64,000 bases of DNA from Anaeramoeba flamelloides. Its lineage: Eukaryota > Metamonada > Anaeramoebidae. The notes under the pieces are model-generated. The model saw nothing but the letters and a program-made list of their open reading frames with translations, was not told the origin of the DNA and made no database searches. Below are positions 12,301 through 23,846 of this stretch, piece after piece. Positions within the stretch are counted from its first letter, which is position 1. The number at the start of each line of letters is the position of its first letter. Both the position numbers and the translations under genes were made by a program. Location of the stretch: assembly GCA_027625915.1 (NCBI GenBank), contig JANTQA010000070.1:14203001-14267000 (forward strand). The letters are read 5' to 3'.

Positions 12301-12562
12301 TTGCACCCTTTTGTTCCTCCTATCCACTCCAGTTTTTACCTTTTTTTTTTTTTTTCTAGGACAAATTATCAGAATCAATAGAATTCCAATTATTTTACCT
12401 TTATTTGAAAAGATATAACAACAATATTTAAATAATTTTGAATAAAACGATTAAAATATTAAAGTTTATACCATCAAACTGCTATTTTTTTTTTTTTTCA
12501 AAAACATTTAGGTTGATTTACATCTTTTCGCTTTGTTATTTGAGGCAAACAAGCAAATTATA
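9368..12562. other. Spacer with duplicated hairpin-rich repeat, no clear gene
   Basis: No convincing gene is present. The segment at about 9480-9660 resembles 6150-6330 (both contain GAAACTTTGTA followed by an ACTATTTTAAAAGTT-like block), so it is a dispersed repeat. Frames at 9601-9801 and 9819-10097 look like chance or eroded remains. A tandem hairpin-rich block lies at 11044-11560. A CATTTAG at 12505-12511 just before the PUF gene could be the acceptor of an upstream leader intron. Confidence 0.5.
11044..11560. repeat. Tandem pair of hairpin-rich units with AACCTAAC motifs
   Basis: Two related units run from about 11056-11330 and 11331-11545. Each starts with tandem ten-base steps (TCAAGTGCCG twice in the first; AGARTGCCAT twice in the second) leading to a CCTAGG. 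Each then has AAAAAAACCTAAC, a CAGAATTCAAAAGAAT arm and its inverted partner ATTCTTTTGAATTTTG or ATTCTTTTAAATTCTG. A second foldback in unit one pairs GAGTTTTCTGTTT with AAACAGAAAACTC. It has no coding content. Confidence 0.6.
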
Positions 12563-15500
12563 ATGTTATTGATTTTAAACTTTAAAATTTTTATTTCATC
12601 ATTTAATAAAAAACAACCAACCAAACAAACAAACAATAACATAGAATCGACTACTACCAATGAAAAAACAACCCAAAATATGAAATTTAATAATCAAAAC
12701 AAAATCCAAATCCAAAGTCAAAGTCAAAGTCAAAGCCAAAGTCAAAATCAAACTCAAAATCAAACTCAAAATCAAACCCAAAATCAAAATCAAACTCAAA
12801 ATCAAAACCAAAATCAAAATCAAAATCAAATAAAAAATAATTTTCAAAATAATTATAATACATTTATGAATGGAAAGCAATATTATCAAAATCCAAATGA
12901 ATTTTTATTTAAAAAAAGCCCATATAAAAATGAAACAAATCAACAAAATAATCAATTTGATTTAAATGAATCATATCAAAATTATTATTATAGGCAACCA
13001 TATCAAGTAAACTATTCACAAAATTTTAATAACAACCAACAAAATCCTAAAATTTCACAAACACGGCAAAATTACCAATCAAAGAATATAATCAAAAATA
13101 AAAATGGAATAGGTGGTGGTGGTGGTGGAGAAATGAGAAATTTTGGAAGCTTTCAAAATTTTGAAAATTATAATAATCAAAGCCCAAAAATTGGAAGAAT
13201 AAAAGGAAAAAGAAATCAAAGAATAACCCAAAGCTATACTCATTTAAATTTAAATTATGGAGAAACTGGAAATTATTTCAATAATTCAACCAGAAATAAT
13301 CAGCAATATGGGTATAATAATCAAAGCCAACAACAAAACATGAAATATTTAATAAACAAATCACAGCCAAATTTATTTGGATATGAGGTTAACCAAAACC
13401 AACCCCAAAACGAAAACCAAAACCAAAACCAAAATACTAATTTTTTAATCAACAAATCTCAACCAAATTTATTTAGTTATGAAAAAAACCAAAACAAAAA
13501 CCAAAATTTTAGCCAAAACCAAAACTTAAAACAAATGCAAAGCCAAAACAAAAACAAAAACCAAAACCAAAATCAATACCAATATTCTAATCAAATTGAT
13601 AACCAACAATTTAATAAATATGAACAATTTCCAACTTTACTTGAACAATTTAGACAAAACCCAGAAGATTTTAATTCAATTTCGCTTTCACAGTTATACA
13701 GCGAACTTATTGCTTTTTGCACCGACCAATTGGGATCAAGATTTATTCAACTTAAACTTGAAAATTCATCAACAAACGAAAAACGCTCATTTTGGTCAAT
13801 TGTTTCACCAAAAGCAGAATATTTATTGAAAAACGTTTTTGGTAATTATATTATTCAAAAAATCTGTGATGTTGGTAAGTGATTACTTTTTTCAATTTAA
13901 TTTAATTAATACTTGATCTTTTACATAATTTATTTTATTATAAATTACAATTCAAAATTTTAAACACACCTAAATCCATTTTTGGAAAAAAAAAAATCTT
14001 ATTTTATACATTATTTGAAAAATACTAAATTAAAACCCCTCATTTAATTAATCAGATTAAAATGTTAACATTATTTATCAGAATTGATATACCCCTATAA
14101 AATTAATAAATAAATAATTATAAATCTAAATAAAACTATTGGCGTTAAATAAAATTTTGGAGAGATAAGAGTACTTCAGAAAAAGTATTACTAAATTTGT
14201 AAAAATTTCATCAAAAATTATTAATCAATCAAAGTTAGAAAGCATCAACTAATTTTCTTTTTTTTTTTCTATTTAAAAGAAATAAACTTTAACTTAATTT
14301 CGATCATTGGAAAAAAAATTTCCCGATCTCTGGTAAATGATTACATAACTGGAAAAAAATGAAAAGAAAAAAAAAAAATGAAAAAATGACGAAAAATATT
14401 TCAAAAATTAAGATTATTTATAAATTTTCAGGAAATAAAGTTCTTTGTTTCTTTAAACTGTACCAAAAATTTGAATTATATTTCATTGGGGGGTGTAATA
14501 TATTTAATTAATTTTCTCTTAACAAAAGTTATTATTTACTCAATATCAACAGAGGATTTGTTGATAACATGTATTATCACGGTATTAACAATAAATTTGC
14601 GATAATATTAAAAAATCGTGATTAGTCCTACTTTATCACAAAAAATAATGAAAATTGCGATAATCCACATTATTGTAAACAATCATAAAATCGTGAAAAA
14701 GAAAATTATTTTTATTAAATCACATTACAAAAAAACCTCGGCTTTTATAACACTTTTACACTTTAAAAATGTTAGAATGTGTTTAAAAGGGCTGTGGATT
14801 GTCCTCAAGTGTTTGAAAGTTTTGAAAGAAAGAAAACTTTTAAAAGGGAGTGAGATTTTTTGTAATGAAAAAAAAAATAATATTCTTTTTTTTTTTTCCT
14901 AACAAAATATAAAATCTCAAACAAATTTCATGATCAAGCAAAAATAATCATCCATTTCAACAATACACTTGAATAGAAAATATGTGTTTTCTTAAAATGG
15001 AGTTTTTACATTTACAATTTAAATAACCAAAAAGAATAAAGAGTGAATTTTCCTTCTTATTGGTGATCGATCAAAAAAAAACTTCTAAGACTCAAGTTGT
15101 GTTTTCTGCCAAATACAAAGATAAGATAAGAAGAAGAATAACAAAAAGAAGAAAATAAATCTATAAACAATCTTAATAATTGGTTATAGTGCCGCTAGGT
15201 TATTGGGAAAGCTTTTGAAAACTTATCCAACTCCTTTTAGCTTTCCTGAGAATATTGAAAATGTTTGAACCCATGAAAAAACATTCTTTAAAGAAAGTAT
15301 GAAAATTTGGTTGCTTTATAGAAGCTCTTTTATTCAACACAATTTATAATACCACAATTGACTGAGAAACTATTTATTTGCCTTTTTTTATTATTGTTGT
15401 TGATCTTAAAGGATCGATAGGTTTGTCAACCATATCAAATAGAAACACAATAAAACTCTTTGATCTGAGCCTTGATTGAATCTGGTCTCTTTTTTTGTTG

Positions 15501-17626
15501 TTTTTTCAAAAGAATGACTTTTTGTCACATAAACTGTTTTTTGATCAAAAAAAATTTCTTTGTAAATATATTTCTCAATTAGCCTAAAAACCTATCAACT
15601 ATTATATCGCGATTACTTTTTAATCACGATATTTTGGCATTTATCACGATTTTTAGAAAATTATTGTGATTTGTTCAAATATCGCGATTTGTGATGCTAT
15701 CGCCATAATATTGATTATCTCGATTTTCTACAATATCGCGATTTGATAAAAATTATCGCGATTTTCTAAAAATAAACACGATTTTTATAAATTTTATCGT
15801 GAATTGACAAAGATATCGCCAAATCCTCTAATATTTAATAATAGTGAAAATAAATGTCTAGTAGAGTTATTTTTCATTTTTTTTTGGTATTAAATAAATT
15901 AATTTTAAAATTTTTTAAATTAATTTGCTTTGATTTATTATATATAATAAATGGAAATATTAATTATCAAAAATTGTCTTCTGTAAATTGAAAATTCTCA
16001 TAAATTGTAATCTAATAATTCTCCAATAGTTATAATAATAAAAAAAAAAGCCTAAAGTAAAAATCTGAAATTTTCTGGAAAAGAATATACATTGAGAATT
16101 CTGCATTTTCTTTTTCTTTTTTCTTTCTTTTCTTTTCTAAGGTATTTCCAAAAAAGTGGTGCATTTTTTTTTTTTTTTTTTAGTATTTCAAATAATATTA
16201 TCTTTTGTTAAGTAGTGTTATTCGTAAATAAGTAATATAAAATTAAGTGGGATATTACTACTAATTAAATCAGTACATATTGTTTGTATTTCAAAATATT
16301 ACCAAAAAAATGAAAAAAAATATTACTTACTTTTTTTCAGAGAAAAGCTAGTTACGACCAATTTTTAATAAAAAATTGACAATATAATAAAGATCCGAAC
16401 GGTTTTTTTAAAATAATAAAATACAGTTATTAGTTTTTCCCTTGTATTTTACATTTTGTCAAGATTAAATCTCTTTGGAAAAAAATTTTTGGTGATCAAA
16501 AAAGAAATAAATAATAGCACAATTTTCACACACCTAAAAAAAAACATCAAAAATTGTGATCAAAAACTTTGATATCTTATATTTCGTAATATCTTGCAAA
16601 TAACCAAATTGAATTATTCTTAAGAATTAATTAATGATGAATAATAAGGATTTTGGAAATTTAAATAATAATAATTAGAATTGAGTTTAATAAAGATATT
16701 TTAAAATACATTTACCCAGCTTTTTTTGTAAATAGTACATTTCCATTCGCTAATAATTTAATTAATTCTTATGATTTTAAACGAATTATGATAATCAAAA
16801 TTTTAAAATATATTTTTATAATAACAAAAAATCAAAACCAATAGGATTACCTGAACACATTGAAGAAATAATAAATATAATCAAAGGTAATGTTTATCAG
16901 CTATCAATTGATATTTATGCATGTAGGGTTGTTCAAAAGGCATTTGAAGTGGCAAAATACGAAGACAAGGTAAGTATGGTGAACGAAATATATGAAAAAA
17001 GCTTGTCATTGGTTAAGGATCAAAATGGAAACCATGTTATTCAAAAATGCCTAGAATGCTTAACTGATGAGCTGCGTTCAAAAATTGTTTTAAATTTAGT
17101 TGATCATATTGTTCAGTTATCTGTTCATGGATTTGGATGCCGAGCTATCCAGCAATTGCTAAAGCATTATCGTGGTGAATATTTTGGAGCCATTGTTGGT
17201 AAATTACTTGGGAGTGTTCCTTATTTAATAATGAATCAATATGGCAATTATATTGTTCAAAATTTATTAGAATTTTGTGAAGACGAAAAAAAAATCCCTA
17301 TTTTTAATTTAGTCAATTTTAGATTCCTTGAATTTGCAACTCATAAATTTGCATCAAATGTTGTTGAAAAATGTATACTCTTTGGCACATCAGAAGAACA
17401 TAATATTGTTACCAATTTATTAATTGCAAATAATTTTAAAGTCTTAAAAATCTTAATCAATGATCGTTTCGGTAACTATGTCATACAAAGATTAATACAA
17501 TTACATAATAACTACCAAACAAATCCCGTTTTAAATTATTTATTAAACCGTTTTGAAGAATGGAAAAATCTATCTTATGGAAAACATATTTTAAAAAAAT
17601 TAAATTCATTAGGATTTTATCTTTAA
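12563..17626 (+). CDS. Pumilio/PUF-family RNA-binding protein, two exons
   Basis: Exons are 12563-13874 and 16845-17626 (697 residues, stop TAA). Donor GTAAGT and acceptor AATAG restore the repeat frame exactly (ICDV-GLPEHIEE). The first ~390 residues are disordered N/Q-rich sequence with long NQ/SQ runs. The C-terminal ~330 residues form a Puf domain with all eight repeats. Their RNA-contact triplets read SR..Q, NY..Q, CR..Q, NH..Q, CR..Q, NY..Q, SN..E, NY..Q from repeat 1 to 8, identical to animal Pumilio. By the known PUF code this predicts binding to UGUANAUA in mRNA 3' UTRs, repressing or destabilising the message in the cytoplasm. The start is uncertain: ATG 12563 gives a hydrophobic N-terminus (MLLILNFKIF), and in-frame ATG 12680 (MKFNNQNK) may be the real one. 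The intron is far longer than others here because two mobile elements sit in it. Confidence 0.93.
14552..15828 (+). mobile_element. ~1.28-kb non-autonomous DNA element, GAGG ends (copy A)
   Basis: It begins GAGGATTTGTTGATA and ends with the inverted partner TATCGCCAAATCCTC, followed by TA. An inverted copy lies at 25943-27159, and the two match along their whole length with gaps. The right arm (about 15604-15818) holds roughly twelve spaced motifs of the type ATCGCGAT/ATCACGAT/ATCGTGA. There is no transposase-like frame. TA flanks suggest a Tc1/mariner-like insertion preference, but the family is not established. Confidence 0.75.
16141..16735 (+). mobile_element. ~600-bp element with AAGTGGGG-type ends (copy a)
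   Basis: The left end TATTTCCAAAAAAGTGG and the right end (inverted TATTTACAAAAAAAGCTGGG) are imperfect inverted repeats. Internal blocks such as ACATTTTGTCAAGATTAAAT and GACCAATTT(C/T)(A/T)ATAAAAAA are shared with 32862-33446 and with about 19835-20672. It has no coding capacity. Confidence 0.6.
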
Positions 17627-17948
17627 ATATTTATATATATATTCGCATAGATATTTAACACATATACTCATATATACATATATAATTACCACATATGAAA
17701 ATGGCACCAATATACTTATTTATTGGAATTAGAATTTATATATTTTATGTTTTTTTTTATTTTTGAATTTTATTTTTTCGTCATATTTTCAAATAAAAAA
17801 ATAAAAAATTTAGATAAATGAGAAAAAAATTAAAATTACCTCTTAAAAATAAATCAAAAACAACAAATATGAATTTTATTTTATTTTTCTTTTTTTTGAA
17901 AAAATATTTCGATTTTTTTATCTGTGAAATTAAGTTTTAGGTTCATAT

Positions 17949-18386
17949 AAGCTATATCCCAAAAAGTGAGGCAAATTTATTTTTAAAATATCTTTATTAA
18001 ATTCAATTCTCATATGACTATTTAATTATACAAAATGAGTAGCGATTATTTTTGATTCTTAATAATAATTTAATTTGTTTTTTTAGTATGGCACTTAATT
18101 AATAAATTATATAAAAGTTTCTGATCTGGATTTTATTTGTTATTTTTTAGGTTTCAAAATGGGTTTTTTAGTGTTTTCTTTTTGATTGTATAAACATTCA
18201 TTTTCCTATGAGGTTTAATCTTGACAAAACTTCCAATAGAATGGAAAGCTTATAAATGTATTTTATTGTTTAAGAAATCATTTATGTCTTTGTCATATTT
18301 CCAGTTTTTTATCGGAATTGGTTGTTTTGAATTGTGTTCTTCAAAAAAAGTTTAAATTTTTCTTCCACTTTTTGAAAAAATATAAT
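17949..18386 (-). mobile_element. AAGTGGGG-ended element (copy d, reversed)
   Basis: The start GCTATATCCCAAAAAGTGAG matches the reverse complement of the right end at 33428-33447. Internal TTTAATCTTGACAAAA and the far end CCACTTTTTGAAAAAATAT match the reversed left end. It is shorter than the other copies because of internal deletion. Confidence 0.5.
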
Positions 18387-18704
18387 GTATATATTTTGGT
18401 TAAATACAATTGTCGTTGATTTAATCAATGTTGATATTTCTCTTTTATTAGTCTTACAAATTAACAAATAAATCTAAAAACAAGGAGGGTTTTATGATGA
18501 AAAAAATGAGAAAAGAAAAAAAGAAAGTAAAACAAAAATGTGAAAAAAAGATTTCAATTTTCAAATTTTTAAAAAAATTTTTTTTTTATTTGTTTATCTA
18601 TTCAAACACTTTAAAGGTATGTAATTTACCTATCATAACTTGTCTTCGTTGACTGGAAAATGGTTTATATATACATACATTCACACATATATAAACTCTT
18701 TTTC

Positions 18705-19215
18705 AGTCAAAGTGGCCCAGTTTTATTGAAGAAATGGAAGACATTCTATGACTTTAATTCATTATTCTTCTCAAAGTAAAATTTCAATTTTTAGATCAAA
18801 ATCATTTTTTCTCATTTTGTAAAATTTTTTTTTTTTTGTTTTTTGCTTTTTGCTTTTTTTTTCTTTTTTTCTTTTTTATTTTTTTTTTTTAAAATTAACT
18901 TTGAAAAAAAAAATGTTTGAACAACGAAATAAACATTAAGAAAAGTTCAGCTTTGTATGTTTTTTTAAAATTCATACATTTACAAGTAAAAAATTTAATT
19001 ATCAACGATTTTAATTTCCTAAAGAAATTGAGAATTTTTCACGAGACGTTCCAATGAATGGGGACCAAAAAATTTTTTAACATTTTTTTTTTTTTGAAAT
19101 TTATGGTTTGTTCAGGGGTTTCTTTTATAATTATGGACTCTCATAAGAAGTTTATTATTTCTCGTATTTCTAAACAATCTAAGTTGGGTTGATTCTTAAA
19201 AATAAAGTGACTTTT
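18705..19215 (-). repeat. Repeat with CAGTCAAAGTGG end
   Basis: It shares CAGTCAAAG, the TTCTTCTCAAAG block and the following ATCAAAATCATTTTTTCTCA-like text with 1119-1533. The far boundary (AGTGACTTTTT, near 19215) is approximate. Confidence 0.4.
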
Positions 19216-19834
19216 TCATTTTTGGCTCGGGTACTTTGAGTGAAATGGAGTTTATATATATATATATATAAGTGTATGCGTGGGTGTGCGTGTGTGTGTG
19301 CATTTGTGTGTGTACAAATATGTGTCTATCTATATAAGTTTACAAAATATTTTCTGAACAATTAATAATTCCTAAAAATATTTTAAATTTTTCAAAAAGT
19401 TTTTATAATCAAATACTTTCCTATAAAGAAAATATTTTCATTTATCAACCATTTTTCTTTTTACAATAAACTTGTTTTTTTAAAAAAAAATAATTTATTT
19501 AATTATTCCAAAATAATTTTTATTTTAAATTCCCAATATAATTAAATGACCCGAAATTCTCGAAATTTTACAAAGTTAGAAGTGATTTGTCATTCGTTGT
19601 GCAAAAAGAAAAACAATATGAAAAATGAACATACACCTTGGGAAATAAATAATTCAAAAGTGATGCATTATTTTTTACATTCAAATAATTTTTTTTTTGT
19701 ATTTATTTTTCTTTTTCTGTTAGTAAATTCATTAAGTGGGGTATTGATATTAATTCAATCAAGTCATATTGTAAATTTTTCAAAATAAGTTCATCAAAAG
19801 ATTTCAATAAAATGAAAGACATAATAACCAAAAT

Positions 19835-20672
19835 TGTATGAACAAAAGAGGGTACGACCAAATTCAAAAACAAATTTTCAACATCAGAAGTATCCAACCA
19901 GTTTTTTAAACAATAAACTATAATTAAAAGTTATTCCCTTCTATTTTACATTCTATCAAGATTAAATAACTTTAAAAAAATTTTTTGATCACAAAAGTAG
20001 TAAAAAAACACTAACAGTTGTGGAAAAAAAGTGAAACTGGAAAAAAAGTGAAACACGGTTTTTAATTGGGAACATTACTGAAAATTCAAAGTAAGATCAA
20101 TGAAAAAAAGAATAAATAAATAAATAAAGACAAAATGAAGTATTCGCCACAATAACAGTTTTTTTAATACTATTATTAGGTATGGGTTTTTCTTTGATTG
20201 ATCAATTATTAAAAATTTGTTCAAAAAATTGACTATTTTTGAGATCTCAAAAACCACACACACAATTTCGATAAATCAAGTAGATTTAAATAGTATTTGT
20301 TGGGTTGATTGAAAATTATATACTGGATTATTATTTGAAGTTAATTGGTTTCTTCTTTTTATTGATTTTACTTTTCATTTTCAGTAATGTTCCCAATTAA
20401 AAACCGTGTTTCACTTTTTTTCCAGTTTCACTTTTTTTCCACAACAGTAATTATCAAAACTAAAAAATTTCATAAAAATTGAGACTAAAAATTCTGATAT
20501 CTTTTATTCAATAATTTGTTGTGAAATCAATAAATTGAATTATTACCAAGAATAAATTAATAATGAATAGCAATTTTTAATATTTGAATAGTTATTTGGA
20601 ATTACATTTAATTACAAGATTTTATTAATAAGTTTACTACACTTTTTAGAAAATTGCTTATATAACAAATAA
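19835..20672 (+). mobile_element. AAGTGGGG-family element (copy c) carrying a nested MITE
   Basis: The block with ACATTCTATCAAGATTAAAT near 19945 and the right end CTACACTTTTTAGAAAATTG near 20637 match copies at 16141-16735 and 32862-33446. A younger MITE (20015-20447) interrupts it. The left end is missing or too eroded to place. Confidence 0.5.
20015..20447. mobile_element. MITE with ~70-bp terminal inverted repeats (copy 2)
   Basis: The ends CAGTTGTGG and CCACAACAG lead into inverted repeats that match almost perfectly for about 70 bp. Each contains GGAAAAAAAGTGAAAC twice in tandem and then TTTTTAATTGGGAAC. TAA flanks both sides (20012-20014 and 20448-20450). The homologous unoccupied position in the repeat at 32862 has a single copy, so TAA is the target duplication. 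A 3-bp TWA duplication is typical of PIF/Harbinger elements (inference). The near-identity of the arms suggests a recent insertion. Confidence 0.85.
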
Positions 20673-21190
20673 TTTTAAATTCATATCTTTCCAGTTGATT
20701 GGATTCTAAAAGAATTCAGAATATACACTACACATGCTTTCATTTTATTTTGGTTAAGGTTATGACGATCCTTTATCCATGTATTAAAATAATTTTTTAT
20801 TTTTTGTTTTTTTCAATTTTTGATTTTTTGTTATATTTCGAAAAAAACTACTTACCACATAGAAGGAATGAAGAAAAGTATTGATTTACCAGTATTATTA
20901 TCAATTATACTGAGTTGTTAGTACTAAAGTAACTAATAACTGACCCCAATCTAAAAACTAACTGGATTAATTTCTTCTTAGGTGTATTTTTAAGGACTTG
21001 GTTATTGAGATTTTATCGAGCCGAATAACAAATAAAATTTATAAAAACTTGCTTCCAATTTTTTCGTAAAATAATTTTTTTTAATCTTTCGGTAAAAGAG
21101 TGTCAGAAACTTAACCAATCTAAAACGAATGCATTTCTAGTGTAGGTTCAGAATTCATTTTTGAACATACTGTTAATTGCATATAAAAAG

Positions 21191-21369
21191 ATCAAAATTT
21201 TCATTCCGCTTTAGAAAAAAACAAAATTCCAAGAATTGAAACAAATCATCAAAGTCCCCAATTCTATTAACGAAATAAATAATTAAAGCTAATTTTTAGA
21301 AATAAAATTTTGAAATCTTTTATGATTTTGAAAATCTTTTTTTGGAAAGTTGAATGAAAATTTTGTTCC
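21191..21369. repeat. ~180-bp inverted-ended repeat (copy 1)
   Basis: ATCAAAATTTTCATTC at the left and GAATGAAAATTTTGTT at the right are inverted partners. The whole unit matches 51968-52150. Confidence 0.6.
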
Positions 21370-21952
21370 ATTTATTTTGAAAAAAATAGTACGTCATTAA
21401 CTCATCAAATCAAATTTAGAAAAACCATAAAGAATTGGTGTGTTGAAATAGAAAAATAATATATTTTTTGAAGGGATTTTAATAGTAATTTAAAAAGATA
21501 TTTAAAAACCAGAAAAAAATTTTTTCACTAATAAAATAAAAAAACTCAATTGATTCTTTAATTTTACAACATTAATTTATGTTTTCTAATCTGAAAACCA
21601 AATGTATTTGACTTTAATTTTTGTTCTTAGAACTTTTTTAGATTCAATTTCAATGTTATTTCTTGGGCTTGATCATTATTAAGTCATTTTTGTTTTAAAA
21701 TAACTAAAAATTTTTAAAAATGTGTAATATTCTTGTGAAAATGGGAGTAAAATAAAAAAAAAAAAAAAAAGAATGAAATAAGGATTAACTAAACAACAGA
21801 AAATAAAATTTGAGAAGTGTCTTTATTATTGTTCTTTGTTTTGGTTTTTTTTGTTTTTTTTTTTTTTATGGATGGGTGTGGTACTTCTTATTGAAAGATC
21901 TATATGAATTCGAATAAAAATCGAAAAAGATTGTAATAAAATAATAAAGTTC

Positions 21953-22560
21953 TTAGAAACCAATCTTATCTGCAATTTCCATTGCATCATCATTCTTTGA
22001 TAACCTAACAAAAGCTTTTTTGTTTCCATCAGGTCTATAAAGGATCAAAATATAAAAAAAATTAGATTGTAGAAACAAAAAAAAGGAAATTCAATGATAA
22101 AATTGTTAAGAAGTTTTGCTCCTTGAATGAAAAAAAAAAAAAAAAAAAAAAACTCAAAAGAAAAAGAAAATGTAAATTACCTAATGAGTGTGTTAACTTT
22201 GATTGGTGTAACGTTGTACATTTTTTTAACTGCGTCTGAGATTTGATATTTGTTAGCTCTAATATCAACAATAAAAACCAAGGTATTATGATCTTCGATT
22301 TGTTTCATTGTAGATTCGGTATTATGAGGGAATTTTAAGATGGAATAGTGATCCAATCTTGGTAAACGAGATTGTGCCTTTCTTGGGTATTCTGGGTTTT
22401 TTGCAAGTTTCATTGTGTTTGGTCTTCTGAATCTAATTCCTGTTTTGATTTTTCGAACGTGTTTATATTTTCCTCTCTTGACAACACGTGAGGTTTGTTG
22501 TGCCTTTTGGTTTCCTCCTTTTTTGACTTGTTTTTTGGTTTGTTTTGCTTTGTTGCTCAT
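21953..22560 (-). CDS. RPL23A: Ribosomal protein uL23 (eukaryotic L23a), two exons
   Basis: Exons on the minus strand are 22560-22181 and 22034-21953, giving 153 residues, as expected for this family. The intron has donor GTAATT and acceptor TATAG; splicing completes an Arg codon and restores the conserved end [26 protein letters not shown]. The N-terminus is basic and Lys-rich ([16 protein letters not shown]). The uL23 core includes [20 protein letters not shown], then [20 protein letters not shown] and [18 protein letters not shown]. The protein sits near the exit tunnel of the large ribosomal subunit. The start at 22560 is chosen because the in-frame upstream extension is poly-Phe from a leader poly-T tract. 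It is divergent from eL14 with 394 bases between the starts. Confidence 0.97.
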
Positions 22561-22954
22561 AAAAAAAAAAAAATCTTTTGTTTTAAAAAAAAGCAAATTT
22601 TTTAATAACAAATCAAAAAAAAAAAGGAAAAGAAAAAAGAAAAAAGATTTTTACCTATATTATTAAGAATAAAATACAAAAAAATGAAAAATTTTCATGT
22701 TTGGTATTTCTGTACAATTTATTTTGGAAACACGGTCACTAATCATCTCTATCTTTTTTTTCTTTTTTATTGTTAATGTTATTTCCTTTTAAAAATTGTT
22801 CCAAACCAAAACAAGATCGGAGAGAATTTTTAAAAAAAAAAAGAACAAAAAGTAAAACAAGACCACAATTATTTGACTGTTCAATAAGCCAAAAATGAAA
22901 TATTTTGAAAATCATTTTTTTTTTATTATTTTATTGATTAATAATTCACACAAA
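22561..22954. promoter_or_regulatory. Shared intergenic region of the divergent ribosomal genes
   Basis: This 394-base segment separates the starts of uL23 and eL14, so it must hold both promoters; coordinate control is an inference. It is dominated by A and T tracts. The only GC-containing islets are ACACGGTCACTAATCATCTC (22730-22749) and GATCGGAGAGAA. TCGGAGA also occurs in the leader hairpin of the 8261 gene. I recognise no named promoter element. Confidence 0.5.
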
Positions 22955-23595
22955 ATGTCTTTTTTTGGAAGATTTGTAGAAGCTGGAAGAATTGTTCTGA
23001 TTACTTTTGGAAAATATGCAGACAAAATTGCAGTGATTGTTGATATTTTAGATCAAAATAGAGTAATTTTAATCTTTTTCTTTTTCTGATTTGGATTTCT
23101 TATTTTTGCATTAATTAAATCTTCTTGAACTTGTATGTTTTATTTACACTTGAAAAAAAAAAAGGTTTTAATTGATGGGCCTTCAACCGTAAATGGAATC
23201 CCAAGACATGTTATTTCCTTAAAATGGGTTTCATTAACCAATTTCAAAATCGATATCAAAAGAGGTGCCAAGCTTGATGAAGTTGAAAAACAATTCAAAG
23301 AAGAAAAGATTGAAGAACAATGGAGTAAAACTTCACTTGCTAAAAAATTAAAATTAAAAGACATGAGATCCAAAATGACCGATTTTGATCGTTTCAAACT
23401 TGGCTTTGCTAAATCTAAGGTTTGTGCTTTTTTACTTTTTTTTTTTTTTTTTTTTTTTTATTAATTTTTTGTTTGCTTTAATTTTTTTTTTTTGTTTTTT
23501 TTCTTGTCTTTTTAACCACAACTTAATTTTAAATCCCATAGAGAAAAGCAATTCTTGGAGCAGAAATTAAAAGATTAATGAAAGAAAAAAAGTAA
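22955..23595 (+). CDS. RPL14: Ribosomal protein eL14, three exons
   Basis: Exons are 22955-23062, 23165-23419 and 23542-23595, giving 138 residues, the same length as the yeast protein (animal forms carry a long C-terminal extension). The introns are 102 and 122 bp, with donors GTAATT and GTTTGT and acceptors AAAAG and CATAG. Family blocks are clear: FFGRFVEAGRI at the N-terminus, IAVIVDILDQNRVLIDGP at the KOW-like core, then MTDFDRFKLGFAKSKRKAI near the end. eL14 is a structural protein of the large ribosomal subunit. An in-frame ATG at 22895 would add a hydrophobic, Phe-rich leader unlike any eL14, so 22955 is preferred. Confidence 0.96.
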
Positions 23596-23846
23596 ATTGA
23601 TCGAGCATATTTCTAACTAATACCAATATTCTAAAGAACTTTAATAAAAATAAAAATAATTTTTTTTCATTAGAAGAAATTTTAAAAAGTTTATGTTTGA
23701 ACTTTAATTCTTTCTTTTCATTGTACAAATTAATAATACCTTTTTGTGGTTTGGTTTTACCGACTTTGGGCCTCGTGAGTGGTTAAATTCAATTGTTATT
23801 TGAAATTTTCTTTTGTTCGTTTTAAAACAAAGAAAAAAATATACAT

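Larger units (their letters stand above)
13875..16844 (+). other. Giant 2,970-bp intron of the PUF gene
   Basis: GTAAGT at the start and AATAG at the end join two Puf repeats in frame. The intron contains a 1,277-bp element (14552-15828) and a ~600-bp element (16141-16735), which together make up most of its length. A 94-codon frame at 14618-14902 lies in the first element and looks non-coding. Confidence 0.9.
17627..21952. other. Spacer made largely of nested repeats, no gene seen
   Basis: It contains repeat pieces at 17949-18386, 18705-19215, about 19835-20672 (with a MITE nested at 20015-20447) and 21191-21369, plus a TA/TG microsatellite at 19254-19313. Short frames at 19546-19788 and 20699-20884 have no recognisable content and are rich in Phe/Lys from T/A tracts. 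Confidence 0.6.

Noticed and set aside
14618-14902. 94-codon frame within the GAGG element as a possible transposase
   Set aside because: It has no DDE-type or zinc-finger pattern, and the other copy of the element does not preserve it.
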